DNA from: Allosalinactinospora lopnorensis
Lineage (GTDB): Bacteria; Actinomycetota; Actinomycetes; Streptosporangiales; Streptosporangiaceae
NCBI RefSeq assembly: GCF_000981225.1
Contig: NZ_LAJC01000030.1
Location: 1 to 61,350, forward strand
DNA length: 61,350 nucleotides
Direction of reading: 5' to 3'
Part shown: in pieces, positions 18,422-27,376 of the stretch
Position numbering within the stretch: the stretch's first letter is position 1
How the letters are laid out: each line of letters begins with the position of its first letter
The notes under the pieces: generated by a model
The model's input: the letters and a program-made list of their open reading frames with translations, nothing else
What the model was told of the DNA's origin: nothing
Database searches by the model: none
Program-made: the position numbers and the translations under genes

Positions 18422-19045
18422 ACATCAGATCCCCAGGTGTTGAAACGATCATTACAAGGTGACCAGAATATCCGACATGGTGTCGGATTTCGGACTGACC
18501 CCTTGATGGCCTGTGACCTGCATACCCACGAACGACAAACCAGAAAGCAATGTTCGGATCGCTAGCCGTAACGATCAGTTACACGCCCTGGTGGCGAAAA
18601 AACCTAAAGATTTTGGTCAGAGCACTCAGTTCCGGCCCCTGGGCCCGCCTTCTCGGCCGACCCCCAAAGATCAGGGTTCGAAGTCAGCCTCAAAGATCAA
18701 ATCCGGCGCCAGTTTGAGGTACACCTGCACAATCCGGTCTGTCGTCGCCGCCATTCTCAACGGACGGGTCTTCTCATTCCCCTGTGGGATTGTTCGTTAA
18801 CGTATCGGTAACCTTACGAACTTCCCGTTCTTCACCGCGTGGCGAAGGTCGGTGAGCATCTTGGTCACATGCTCGACGGGAATGAATCGTCTAGTGGCCG
18901 ACCCCGGCCGTTCCGCTAACAGTCTGCGACGACCGGATTACTGCTGCCCCGTAGTACCCCGGCTACCTGGAGGACATCACGCGGAAGGTCCGCACCGTGT
19001 GCGGGCCATTCGTTTGCCTCGACTGCTCCGGTCTAGGGTGGCCGT
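18422..19045. other. Intergenic region between NB-ARC and Nudix genes
   Basis: About 620 nt without a credible gene. It contains the 8-bp inverted repeat at 18470-18488, an AT-richer stretch around 18530-18620, and the divergent start regions of both neighbours. Confidence 0.5.
18470..18488. promoter_or_regulatory. Perfect 8-bp palindrome before the NB-ARC gene
   Basis: ATCCGACA-TGG-TGTCGGAT, about 50 nt upstream of the NB-ARC start. It could be an operator. The 3-nt loop would also allow a hairpin in the leader RNA. The binding factor is unknown. Confidence 0.5.
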
Positions 19046-19579
19046 GTGAGCGATTCCCAATGGACCATCCACGGTGAACGCCTCGTCGACGAGAACCGGC
19101 ACCTCCGCCTGTCTACCGTTGACGTGGAGCTTCCCAACGGGGTCACGTTCACCCAGTACGTCGCGAAAATGCCTCCGGCCGCGATGACGCTCGTCGTCGA
19201 CGATGATTGGCGGGTGCTTCTGATGTACCGCCACCGGTTCATCATCGACCGGTGGGTGTGGGAGCTGCCCGGCGGCTACGTCGACGGTGTCGAGGACATT
19301 ACGCTGGCCGCGGCCCGTGAGGTGGAGGAAGAGACCGGGTGGCGTCCCCGCTCGATGGAGCACCTGGTGACGTTCCAGCCGGCGATCGGGTCGGTGGACC
19401 AGCCCCAGATCCTCTACCTCGCTCGCGGCGCCGACCTCACCGACACCGTTCCCGACGTCAACGAAGCCCAGAATGTCGCCTGGTTCCCCTTGGATGAGGC
19501 GGTGGGGATGATCGAGAGTGGGCAGATCGTGGGCGCCTCCACTGTGGTGGCGCTGTATCGGGCGCTCAGCCTGCGGTAA
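19046..19579 (+). CDS. Nudix hydrolase (ADP-sugar pyrophosphatase-like)
   Basis: A 177-residue protein with a complete Nudix box: GYVDGVEDITLAAAREVEEE followed by TGW (Gx5Ex7REUxEExGU). The preceding WVWELPGG is typical of ADP-ribose/ADP-sugar pyrophosphatases. GTG start. It overlaps the 3' end of the convergent regulator fragment by 14 nt. In actinomycetes such genes often sit beside an XRE-TPR regulator, and such a fragment is found here. Confidence 0.88.
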   Translation: MSDSQWTIHGERLVDENRHLRLSTVDVELPNGVTFTQYVAKMPPAAMTLVVDDDWRVLLMYRHRFIIDRWVWELPGGYVDGVEDITLAAAREVEEETGWRPRSMEHLVTFQPAIGSVDQPQILYLARGADLTDTVPDVNEAQNVAWFPLDEAVGMIESGQIVGASTVVALYRALSLR

Positions 19580-20042
19580 CCACCTGGCGGGCGCGCTCTT
19601 CGAAGTCGGCGACCTCTGGAAGCTCGGCGTGCGGGCGCAGCCGACGCTGCACCCCGCGCAGATAGGACAAGGCGCGCCGTGACTTCAGCCCTTCCACCAG
19701 GTCCAGCGCTTGAGAGGCGACGCGTACCGCTTCCTCCGGGGCACTGTCGGCGTGCGCCCAGGCCAGCATGAGCAGGTTGAACGCGCGCCCGCGCACATAG
19801 TCGGTGTTCATCTGCAGCGACTGCTCGGCGTAACGTGCAGTTTGGATATCCACTCGCAAGGCGCGGAAACAGTGGGCGATCTTCGCCGCCAGGTAGGCCC
19901 CGTCGAAGTAAGCCAACCACTCCGGCGGGTCCGGGGCATCGGTCTCGAAGGCGCGCTCCCCAGCCAGCAGCGCCCGCGAGGTCGCCCTGCCATCGCGGCG
20001 TCCGGCGTGGCCGTGCGCCTCGATCAGATGGCATTCGGCCAG
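19566..20042 (-). pseudogene. C-terminal TPR part of an XRE-type regulator, 5'-truncated
   Basis: About 155 residues with TPR-like helices (WLAYFDGAYLAAKIAHCFRAL, YAEQSLQMNTDYVRGRAFNLLML) and an ending typical of actinomycete XRE regulators encoded next to Nudix genes. The N-terminal HTH is absent. Upstream of about 20042 the sequence changes to an unrelated stretch, so the gene was cut by a rearrangement. An open frame continues to 20192 but is probably fortuitous. Confidence 0.55.
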
Positions 20043-20130
20043 ACCGCGCCGACGAGGGTTACTCGCACACGGTCGATCACTTTGGGAAGCAACGAACGTC
20101 GGACCGTTGAGCCCGGATCCGGTGGACGCG

Positions 20131-20565
20131 TCACCGGAAACACTGACGGATCTGGCCGCGTACGCGCACAGCGCGCTTCCCAGCAGCGGCACGACGGTGA
20201 GCCCGGCACTGGTGGCGACCGCCCCGGTCTCCGGGAAGCAGGCGCGGAGCGAGGGCGAGAAGCACCACGCCGACCGGAATGTTGATCAGGAATGCCGGGC
20301 GCCGGCTTATGTCGAACAGGTCGGCGCCCACAATCATTCCGCCCGCGACCTGCCCAAGGGCGACGCCGAGGGCGAGGACCATCGAGTACAGGGCGATCGC
20401 CCTGTCGCGGACCCGGCCCTCATAGCTGAGCTGGATGATGGACAGCACCTGCGGAATCATGAGCGCACCGCCGCAGGCCTGCACGATTCGACCGCCGACC
20501 AGGACCGACGCGTTCGGGGCCAGTCCGCATAGCAGTGAGGCGGCCACGAAGCCCACCCAGGTGGG
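20131..20565 (-). pseudogene. DHA2-type MFS exporter fragment (TM4-TM6)
   Basis: The segment VAASLLCGLAPNASVLVGGR through LINIPVGVVLLALAPRLLP is the TM4-TM6 region of EmrB/QacA-type exporters, including the antiporter-type helix (ALGVALGQVAGGMIVGADLF). Both ends are missing. The left end abuts the MocR stop at 20570 and the right end abuts the regulator fragment. It is an orphan internal fragment. Confidence 0.65.
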
Positions 20566-20569
20566 AGGT

Positions 20570-21909
20570 TCAGGTGCCGCGCCCGGCGGGTTCGGGGCGG
20601 AGGGCCGCGGCGACGTCGGCGGCGAGGGAGGGCGCCTCGGCGGGGTCGAGCTCCGCGGTGGTGATGCGGACCCCCGGCGGTCCGGCGACGCGGAACCGGG
20701 CACCGGGGGCCACGGCCCAGCCGCGGTCCTGCAGCCGGCTCACCGCCCCGGTCTCTTCGGGGACGGGCACCCACACGTTCAGCCCGCTGCGGCCGTGGGC
20801 GGGCACCGCGTCCCGGGCGAGGGCGTCGAGCAGGGCCTGCCGGCGCCCGTCGTAGCGGGCCGCGACCCGCCGCGGCCGCTCCCCCGCCTCCCGCCACAGC
20901 TGCGCCGCGGCGCGCTGCAGCGCGTGCGAGGTCCAGCCGTGGGTGACCCGCTGCCGGGTGCGCACTCCCGCCACGGTCTCGGGATCCCCGACCAGCGCCG
21001 CGGTACGCAGGTCGGGTCCGAGGGACTTCGAAACCGAGCGCACCAGCATCCAGTCCCGGGCCGCCGGGGCCAGGCTGTGGAACGGCGCGAGGTGAACGCG
21101 AACCCGTGGTCGTCCTCGACCAGCAGCACCTCGGGGTGGGCCGCCAGTACGCCGCGCAGTGCCTCGGCCCGTTGCCCGCCCAGTGCGGACCCGAACGGGT
21201 TCTGCGCCCGCGATGTCACCACCGCAGCCCGCGCCCCAGCGCCCAGGGCGCCTTCGAGCTCGCCGGGCAGCGGCCCCTCGTCGTCCACGCGCACGCCGTG
21301 CGGCTCCAGCCCGAGCAGCCCGAGCAGGTCGAGCAGAGCGTGCCACCCGGGATCCTCCACGGCGACGCGGTCTCCCGGGCGCAGCCGTGTCAGCAGCGCC
21401 TTCTCCACCGCATCCAGCGTTCCGCAGGCGACGGCCACCGTCCCGTCAGGCACCCCGTCGGCGCGGAACGACTCGGTGGCCACTCGGTGCAGCCCGCCGT
21501 CCTCGGCGGGCTGTCCGTAGAGCACCGGCTCGGCATCCCGGGCCGCGTCACCAAGCGGTCCGCCAAGCGCGGGCAGCAGGCGGGGGTCAGGGTTCCCGCT
21601 GGACAGATCGCGCGCACCCTCGGGAACGGCGGCCGCGATGTCCTCGCGCAGCGCCGAGCCGAGGCGGGGACGGACCCGCGTGCCGCGGCGGCCCGCCGTC
21701 TCCACCACGCCCCGGCGGCGCAGCGTCTGGTAGGCGGCGGAGACCGTGTTCGGGTTCACCCCGAGCTCGGCCGCGAAAGCGCGGATCGGGGGGAGGGCGC
21801 AGCCGGCGGTGAGCACGCCGGCGTCCACCGCGCGCTCCACCCCCGCGACGATCCCCGTGGCACTGCGGCGATCGGCTATGTAAGCTGTCCACCAAGAATC
21901 ATCTAGCAC
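20570..21909 (-). pseudogene. MocR/GntR-type regulator with aminotransferase domain, one frameshift
   Basis: The N-terminal GntR winged helix (ALPPIRAFAAELGVNPNTVSAA) is followed by a fold-type I aminotransferase domain with the PLP Lys in SVSKSLGPDLR. The frame changes near 21085, between LLVEDDHGFAFT and LAPFHSLAPAARDW. Otherwise the length (about 446 codons) is right for MocR proteins, which sense PLP or amines. It is divergent from an FMN-binding protein gene, its likely target. A single-base sequencing error would make the gene intact. Confidence 0.75.
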
Positions 21910-21944
21910 AAAAATTATTGTGTACTAGTTTGAAGGGGAGTGCA

Positions 21945-22609
21945 ATGACCACCACCCCCGCCCGCTACGCCCCGACCCCCCGCACCACACCCACCCGCAA
22001 GAACGACCGGGTCGACTACGACCGCACACTGGTGCACGAGATCCTGGACGCGGAGTACCTGTGCCACGTGGGCTTCGTCGCCGACACCGCGCCGGTGGTG
22101 CTGCCCACGCTGTACGCGCGGATGAACGGCCATCTCTACCTGCACGGCTCCAGCGGCAGCCGGCTGGTGCTGCTGGCCCAGGAGGCGTGTCGGTGTGCGT
22201 GACGGTCACCTGCGTGGACGGCCTGGTGCTGGCACGTTCGGCCATGCACCACTCGGTGAACTACCGCTCGGTGGTGGTCCACGGGACGGCCTACCGCGTC
22301 ACCGGCGAGCAGGAGGCCCGGCTCGCGCTGGACCGCATCGTGGACCATGTGGTGCCGGGTCGGACCACGGACATCCGACCTCCCTCCGCCAAGGAGCTCG
22401 CCGCGACCGGGGTGCTGCGCCTCGACATCGCCGAGGTGTCCGCAAAGGTTCGCAGCGGCGGGGTGAACGACGACCCTGAGGACCTGCACCTGCCGCACTG
22501 GGCCGGGGTCCTTCCGGTGCGGCGCGCGGTCGGCTCCCCCGAGCCCGACCCGCAACTGTCCGACGAGGTCGCGCTGCCCGGCTACCTGGAGCCGTACACC
22601 ACGGGATAG
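21945..22609 (+). pseudogene. Pyridoxamine-phosphate-oxidase-like FMN-binding protein, one frameshift
   Basis: Split-barrel flavin-binding protein of the NimA/PNPOx-like type. The N part (VDYDRTLVHEILDAEYLCHV) and MNGHLYLHGSSGSRLVLLAQ are in one frame; the C part (VTVTCVDGLVLARSAMHHS, VVHGTAYRVTGEQEARLA) is in another. The switch lies near 22188. The ATG at 21945 has a GAAGGGGAG ribosome site. It is divergent from MocR with about 35 nt between starts, a common arrangement for MocR and a vitamin-B6-related target. Confidence 0.7.
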
Positions 22610-22788
22610 CCGGGCGTTCGATGACACGGCGACGGGCACCTGTCCACCGGACCGAAACGCGACCGGCCGAACACCCGGCGGATCCGCTGACGCGTTCGGC
22701 GGTCCGACCGAGCCCATGGCGTGCCCGGTCTCTCCTGGAGCGAGGCCGCCCGGCCCGGATGCGGCCCGGACCTGGTGGAACGGCGGAG

Positions 22789-23001
22789 TTACTCCGAGGG
22801 CTCGGGAAGCGTGGGGCAGTCGATCTCCGGATTGACCCCCATGTAGTTCAGCGGCCCGACGAACACCGTGGTCAGGGTGCTCCCGAGCGTCGCGCAGGAT
22901 TGTTCCGAAGCGAAGAGATAACCGCGTTGCACAGTGGCGATAACACCGATGAGCAGCCAGATCGCAACGAACGCCGAAAAGGTGATCTTAAGACGCACCA
23001 C
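22789..23001 (-). CDS. Small single-pass membrane protein, unknown
   Basis: A 70-residue product with an N-terminal hydrophobic helix (FSAFVAIWLLIGVIATV) and a short extracytoplasmic tail containing two Cys. GTG start preceded by GGGAGA at a suitable distance. It is not recognised. It stands alone between the FMN-binding gene and a long non-coding stretch. The open frame, ribosome site and clear membrane segment support a real gene, but weakly. Confidence 0.5.
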   Translation of the reverse strand: MVRLKITFSAFVAIWLLIGVIATVQRGYLFASEQSCATLGSTLTTVFVGPLNYMGVNPEIDCPTLPEPSE

Positions 23002-23774
23002 TGTCTCCCTTGTGTCTCATGACGTGTCTGGGGGCATCGGGGGACACGCGCCGGCACGGAACCCGCCGGGGCCGAGCAGGGAGAAGGCCGCAGCACCCCG
23101 CTGCCCGGTGCGCTTGCCTCATGCTTGCCTCGCCGTCGTCGGTGCAGTAACGATCAATCAAGCGGAGTTATAGCCAAAGCAACGAGAAATACACCATAGC
23201 GCGATTTATACCGATATGAGCAGGGGAAACGTTCACGTCTCGATCACGATGCGCACACGCCGCGGCCCCCAGCCGGCGCTTCTGGTCGGAGCGGAGAGGA
23301 GAGCCAAAGGTCGGCCGGCGGTTCGCACCCGGAACCGCCGGCCGACCGGGGCGCTCCCCGCGGGGCACCCGTGGACACGGCCGCCGGCGACGGCGCCACC
23401 CCGAGACCAGCGCCGCCCCGGACGCGGGCGGCCGTCCCCGCGCCAGGGGCGGGGCGGCAAGTTCCTCGTGCCCGGGCGACTGGAGCGATCCGCCATGCCC
23501 GCCTCGCCGACATCGGGTGGACCTCGGGTCCGGTGTCCGTCTGTTCGCCCTCGGGTGTAGAAGCACTGAGTGCATCCAGTCACAATCGCGTCTCTCGCGA
23601 GGGGAGCGCGCCGGACAGGCACCGCGAACGACGAGGCCTACTCCTCTGCGGTCCGGGCCCGTCCGCGCCTACGCCATCGGGGCCCTCTACGGGTACGCCG
23701 CGGACGGACATCGGTCCCGCAGCCACGCCGCCGGAGCGGCCTGACACCGACTTCGAAGCGGCAGCCGCATGCGG
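23002..23774. other. Long non-coding stretch containing direct repeat copy 1
   Basis: About 770 nt with no convincing gene; the frames that open here are compositionally shadow-like. It holds repeat copy 1 at 23563-23670 with an orphan operator-like palindrome at 23563-23573. It forms the left border of the catabolic island. Confidence 0.5.
23563..23670 (+). repeat. Direct repeat copy 1 (left border of island)
   Basis: About 108 bp, highly similar to 60993-61098 in the same orientation. Both begin GCACTGAGTGCATCCAGTCA and share a second block including CCGGACAGGCACCGCGAACG and GCGGTCCGGGCCCGTCC, with small indels between. The copies are about 37.4 kb apart. Confidence 0.85.
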
Positions 23775-24809
23775 TCACGCGTGGCCGAGCCCGTACCGCC
23801 GAACGCCGTCGTGCTCGTCCACCCCCAGGTGTCCGCCGTCGACCAGGACATCGAGGTGTGCCACGGTCTCGCACACGGCCAGCATCCGGTTGAAGGCGTC
23901 GAGCTCACCAAAGGCACGCTCACGACGGGTCCAGGTCAGGCCTGTGGCCACATCGAACGCTGTGGAGCCCGATGCGACCACGTCCAGACACGCGTCGAAG
24001 CGTTGTTCGTGGTGCCTCAGAAGGTCGTGCACACGGTCATGGACCGAGTCGGTCACGGGTCCGTGCGCGGGCAGCAAGGCGCAGTCCGGCAGCCTGAGCA
24101 CCCGGTGAAGTGACTCCAGGTAGTCCTTGAGCGGAAGCGCTCCCCCGCCCAGCTCGAACCCGATCGAGGGGGTGATGTGTGGGAGAACGTGGTCGCCGGA
24201 GAAGAGCAGCGATCGGCTCTCGTCCCGGAAGACCAGATGCCCCTGGGTGTGGCCGGGCGTCGAAACCGCCTCGAGCCGCCCCACGACGTCACCGTCCTCC
24301 AACCACACGTCGGGCGGCTTCCATACCGTCGGGTCATACGGCGGCCAGTCCACCGCCGCGAGCTCGTCGAGCAGCCCATCGGCACCCCCGGACCGGAGCC
24401 TGTCGAACGCATGCGTCGGCAGGTTCGTCCTGATCCGGCGCAGTTCCTCCAGACCCGGGCGCTCATCCGCTCCGAGCAGCACCCTGAGCCTGTATCGGTC
24501 ACGCAACCACACCGCCTGGGTGTAGTGGTCGCGATGAATGTGGGTGACCATGACATCACGCAGGTCGCCGACACAGTAACCAAGCTGGTTCAGCGAGGTG
24601 TCGAGCACCTCGAACGCGCCAGTGAGTGCCCAGCCGCCGTCGATCAGGGTCAGCCCCGCGGAGTCCTCGAGCACATAGACGTTGACCGCCTTGAGCCCGT
24701 CCTCGGGCAGCGGCAGGGCCACGCGATGCACCCCGTCGACGACCGTCTCCACTCCTGCTTCGTCCCAGCGCACGGTGTCATGACGAAGGGACGCACGGGC
24801 GGAGCTCAC
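23775..24809 (-). CDS. MBL-fold metallo-hydrolase
   Basis: A 344-residue metallo-beta-lactamase-fold protein. Metal ligands are in THIHRDHYTQ (HxHxDH), STPGHTQGH, LFSGDHVLP and LLPAHGP. GTG start overlapping the upstream stop (GTGA at 24806-24809), so it is co-translated with the SnoaL-like gene. Relatives hydrolyse thioesters, lactones or esters. In a CoA-based pathway a thioesterase or lactonase role is plausible but inferred. Confidence 0.85.
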   Translation of the reverse strand: MSSARASLRHDTVRWDEAGVETVVDGVHRVALPLPEDGLKAVNVYVLEDSAGLTLIDGGWALTGAFEVLDTSLNQLGYCVGDLRDVMVTHIHRDHYTQAVWLRDRYRLRVLLGADERPGLEELRRIRTNLPTHAFDRLRSGGADGLLDELAAVDWPPYDPTVWKPPDVWLEDGDVVGRLEAVSTPGHTQGHLVFRDESRSLLFSGDHVLPHITPSIGFELGGGALPLKDYLESLHRVLRLPDCALLPAHGPVTDSVHDRVHDLLRHHEQRFDACLDVVASGSTAFDVATGLTWTRRERAFGELDAFNRMLAVCETVAHLDVLVDGGHLGVDEHDGVRRYGLGHA

Positions 24810-25171
24810 GCTGCTTCACCTTCTGACGGGCCCACCAAGCGGAACTCCTTGTCGAAGTACACGAGGTAGCGCTGGACCAGGCCGACGGCCGAGAGCGTCG
24901 CCGACGCAAGGAAGGCACCGGTCTCCACATCGTCGTCGGTCACCACTCCATAGACGGCCTCGAAGTCGCCGTCCGAACTCTCCCGGGTGATGTGGTGCCG
25001 TCGGGTGACGGCGGGCCGGTCGGACACGTACCCCCATAGCTCCTCACGTGACGTTCCGCTGACCGGCCCAGAGGGGAGCGCCAACAAGAAGCTGACGTGC
25101 GGCTCCACGAGATCCATGGCCGACTGCGGGTCCTCGCTGTCCAGCCGGGCCATGTACTCACGAATCGTCAT
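24806..25171 (-). CDS. SnoaL/NTF2-like small protein 1
   Basis: 121 residues of NTF2-like type (MTIREYMARLDSEDPQSAMD start, then VSFLLALPSGPVSGTSREEL). The fold is used by ketosteroid isomerases, BaiE-type dehydratases and polyketide cyclases. I place the start at the ATG at 25171 with GGGAGAG upstream. An operator-like site lies 43 nt upstream, so this gene and the MBL gene form their own unit. The catalytic role is unknown. Confidence 0.75.
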   Translation of the reverse strand: MTIREYMARLDSEDPQSAMDLVEPHVSFLLALPSGPVSGTSREELWGYVSDRPAVTRRHHITRESSDGDFEAVYGVVTDDDVETGAFLASATLSAVGLVQRYLVYFDKEFRLVGPSEGEAA

Positions 25172-25213
25172 CAGCTCTCCCTGTTCGATCGGTCGCGGCA
25201 ATGACAAGTTTCG

Positions 25214-25227
25214 AGTTTACTTCAGTT
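25214..25227. promoter_or_regulatory. Regulon operator copy, site 1
   Basis: AGTTTACTTCAGTT, 10 of 14 matches to AACTGAATTCAGTT. Upstream of the SnoaL-like/MBL pair. Confidence 0.5.
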
Positions 25228-25260
25228 TGGTTTACTTATCGCGCAAGCGGTCGGAAAAGA

Positions 25261-26415
25261 CTAGAGGCGTTCGACGAGTGTCGCGTTCGCCATGCCGCCG
25301 CCTTCGCACATCGTCTGCAGGCCGTACCGCCCTCCGGTCCGGCGCAGATGATGGACCATCGTGGTCATGAGCCTGGCCCCCGTCGCACCCAGTGGGTGGC
25401 CCAACGCGATCGCACCGCCGAGCACGTTCGTCCTGTCCAACGGGGCACCGGACTCTTTCTTCCAGGCCAGAACGACGGAGGCGAATGCCTCGTTGACCTC
25501 GAACAGATCGATGTCGTCCAGGGTCAAGCCAGCCTTGGCAAGCACCGCGTCCGTGGCCGGGATCGGACCGGTGAGCATGAGGACCGGGTCAGAGCCGACG
25601 ACCGTCATGGCATGGATCCGGGCCAGGGGGGCCAGTCCGTGAACTCGTACCGCCCTCTCGGACGCCACGAGCATGGCTGCCGCCCCGTCGGAGATCTGGC
25701 TCGACACGGCGGCCGTCAGCCGACCCCCCTCCCGGAGCGGGGCGAGTGCCGCCATCTTCTCCCGTGAGCTGTCGGAGCGCGGTCCTTCGTCGTGGACTAC
25801 CTCACCGAGCGGCACGATTTCCTCGGCGAACAGACCGGCGCTCGTCGCGGCGACGGCGCGCTCATGGCTGGCCAGTGCGAGCTCCTCCATGTCCTCCCGA
25901 GAGATGTTCCACTTCTCCGCGATGAGCTCTGCGCCGCGGAACTGGGAGATCTCCTGGTCGCCGTACCGTCTCCCCCAGCCGGCGCCGCCGTAGGGGAAGC
26001 CCATCCCCTCGCGGTGGCCCACGAGCGCGGGGCCGGCCATCGGCACCCGACTCATAACCTCCACGCCACCGGCGACGACCAGGTCCTGGGTCCCGGACAT
26101 CACCGCTTGGGCCGCGAAATGGATCGCCTGCTGAGCCGAACCACACTGACGGTCGAGTGTCGTGCCCGGGACGGTCTCCGGCAGACCGGCACTCAGCCAC
26201 GCGTTGCGTGCGATGTTCGCCGCCTGCGCACCCATCTGGTCAACGCATCCGAAGATGACGTCGTCGACCGCTGTGGGGTCGATGCCGGTGCGGCCCACCA
26301 GCGCAGTGAGCACGTGTCCGCCCAGGTCATTCGGGTGCACGGCGCTGAGGCCGCCGCCACGACGACCGACGGGGGAACGAAGCGCTTCGACGATGTAGGC
26401 CTCGGGCATGGGCAC
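25261..26415 (-). CDS. Acetyl-CoA acyltransferase (thiolase)
   Basis: A 384-residue degradative thiolase. The nucleophilic Cys is in DRQCGSAQQAI, the His in GHPLGATGARL, and the second Cys in MCEGGGMANA near the C-terminus. It cleaves 3-ketoacyl-CoA with CoA. It follows the enoyl-CoA hydratase gene by about 50 nt on the same strand, and the pair forms a small beta-oxidation unit behind operator site 2. An ATG six bases further in is an alternative start. Confidence 0.92.
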   Translation of the reverse strand: MPMPEAYIVEALRSPVGRRGGGLSAVHPNDLGGHVLTALVGRTGIDPTAVDDVIFGCVDQMGAQAANIARNAWLSAGLPETVPGTTLDRQCGSAQQAIHFAAQAVMSGTQDLVVAGGVEVMSRVPMAGPALVGHREGMGFPYGGAGWGRRYGDQEISQFRGAELIAEKWNISREDMEELALASHERAVAATSAGLFAEEIVPLGEVVHDEGPRSDSSREKMAALAPLREGGRLTAAVSSQISDGAAAMLVASERAVRVHGLAPLARIHAMTVVGSDPVLMLTGPIPATDAVLAKAGLTLDDIDLFEVNEAFASVVLAWKKESGAPLDRTNVLGGAIALGHPLGATGARLMTTMVHHLRRTGGRYGLQTMCEGGGMANATLVERL

Positions 26416-26465
26416 CTCCGGGAGCCGATGGGGTGACTACGGTGAGGGAAGCGACCGGGCGCGGG

Positions 26466-27254
26466 TCAGCGACCGGTCCACTTCGGATCGCGCTTCTCGA
26501 GGAACGCGGCGACACCCTCACGCGCGTCCTCGGACTGCAGCGTCACGCCCACGGCCAGCCGCTCCATCACCATCATCGACTGGACCGAGGCGTCCAGGCT
26601 CTGGTCGATCGTCATCTTCGTGACCTGCATCTGGAACGGGCTCTTGTCGGTGAGGTTGGCGATAAAGTCCTCGACGACCTGGTCGAGCTCGTCCTGCGGC
26701 GCCGAAGCGTTGATCAGGTTCCAGTCGGCGGCCTCAAGGCCGGTGAGCAGCTTGCCGGCCAGCATCAGCTCCTTGGTCTTGCGCAGGCCGATCATCCGAG
26801 GCACCCGGTAGATCGGCCCGGCGCCGCCGAACAGAGCACGACGGATGTGGAAGTCACCGATGAGCGCATCGTCTGATGCGATGGCGAAGTCGCAGGAGAT
26901 CATCAGCTCGAACCCACCGGCCGTGGTGTAGCCCTCGAGCACCGCAACCGTGGGGGTCTTCATCTGGTAGAGGTTGTCGCAGATCCGTGCCGAGTCGACC
27001 GCGACGGACCATCCGGTCGTCGACCCGACGTAGTCCGACTGGAGCTCGTCGAGATCGAAGCCGGAGCAGAAGGTGCCCTCCCGGCCGCGAAGGACGAGCA
27101 CCCGCAGCTCCGGGTCGTTGTCGACCTCGGTGATGATCTCGTCGAGTCGGTTGAGGATAGCGAGGTTCACGCTGTTCCGCTTCCACGGACGGTTGAGCCA
27201 CACGCGCGCCACATGCCCGTCGCACTCCAGCTGGATGTCGTCTTCCACGGCCAT
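26466..27254 (-). CDS. Enoyl-CoA hydratase/isomerase
   Basis: A 262-residue crotonase-fold enzyme. Oxyanion segments are EGTFCSGFDLDEL and TTAGGFELMISCDFAIAS; the second Glu position of classical hydratases is not evident in DFHIRRALFGGAGPIYRV, so an isomerase or C-C hydrolase activity is possible. I start at the ATG at 27254, with TAAGGAG upstream. A frame opening 63 nt earlier would overlap the operator. First gene of the unit with the thiolase. Confidence 0.88.
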   Translation of the reverse strand: MAVEDDIQLECDGHVARVWLNRPWKRNSVNLAILNRLDEIITEVDNDPELRVLVLRGREGTFCSGFDLDELQSDYVGSTTGWSVAVDSARICDNLYQMKTPTVAVLEGYTTAGGFELMISCDFAIASDDALIGDFHIRRALFGGAGPIYRVPRMIGLRKTKELMLAGKLLTGLEAADWNLINASAPQDELDQVVEDFIANLTDKSPFQMQVTKMTIDQSLDASVQSMMVMERLAVGVTLQSEDAREGVAAFLEKRDPKWTGR

Positions 27255-27271
27255 ATTCGAACTCCTTAATG

Positions 27272-27285
27272 AACTGAATTCAGTA
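27272..27285. promoter_or_regulatory. Regulon operator copy, site 2 (near-perfect palindrome)
   Basis: AACTGAATTCAGTA, 13 of 14 to the reference. The central 12 bp are a perfect palindrome. 18 nt before the enoyl-CoA hydratase start. Confidence 0.75.
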
Positions 27286-27376
27286 CAAGTTTCACATCGC
27301 GGCGACGAGGCTGTCAAGACGTCCGCGCGCGGCCTGGCTTGTCCGCCCAGCCGACGTCGGTCGTACGCCGGCCCGG

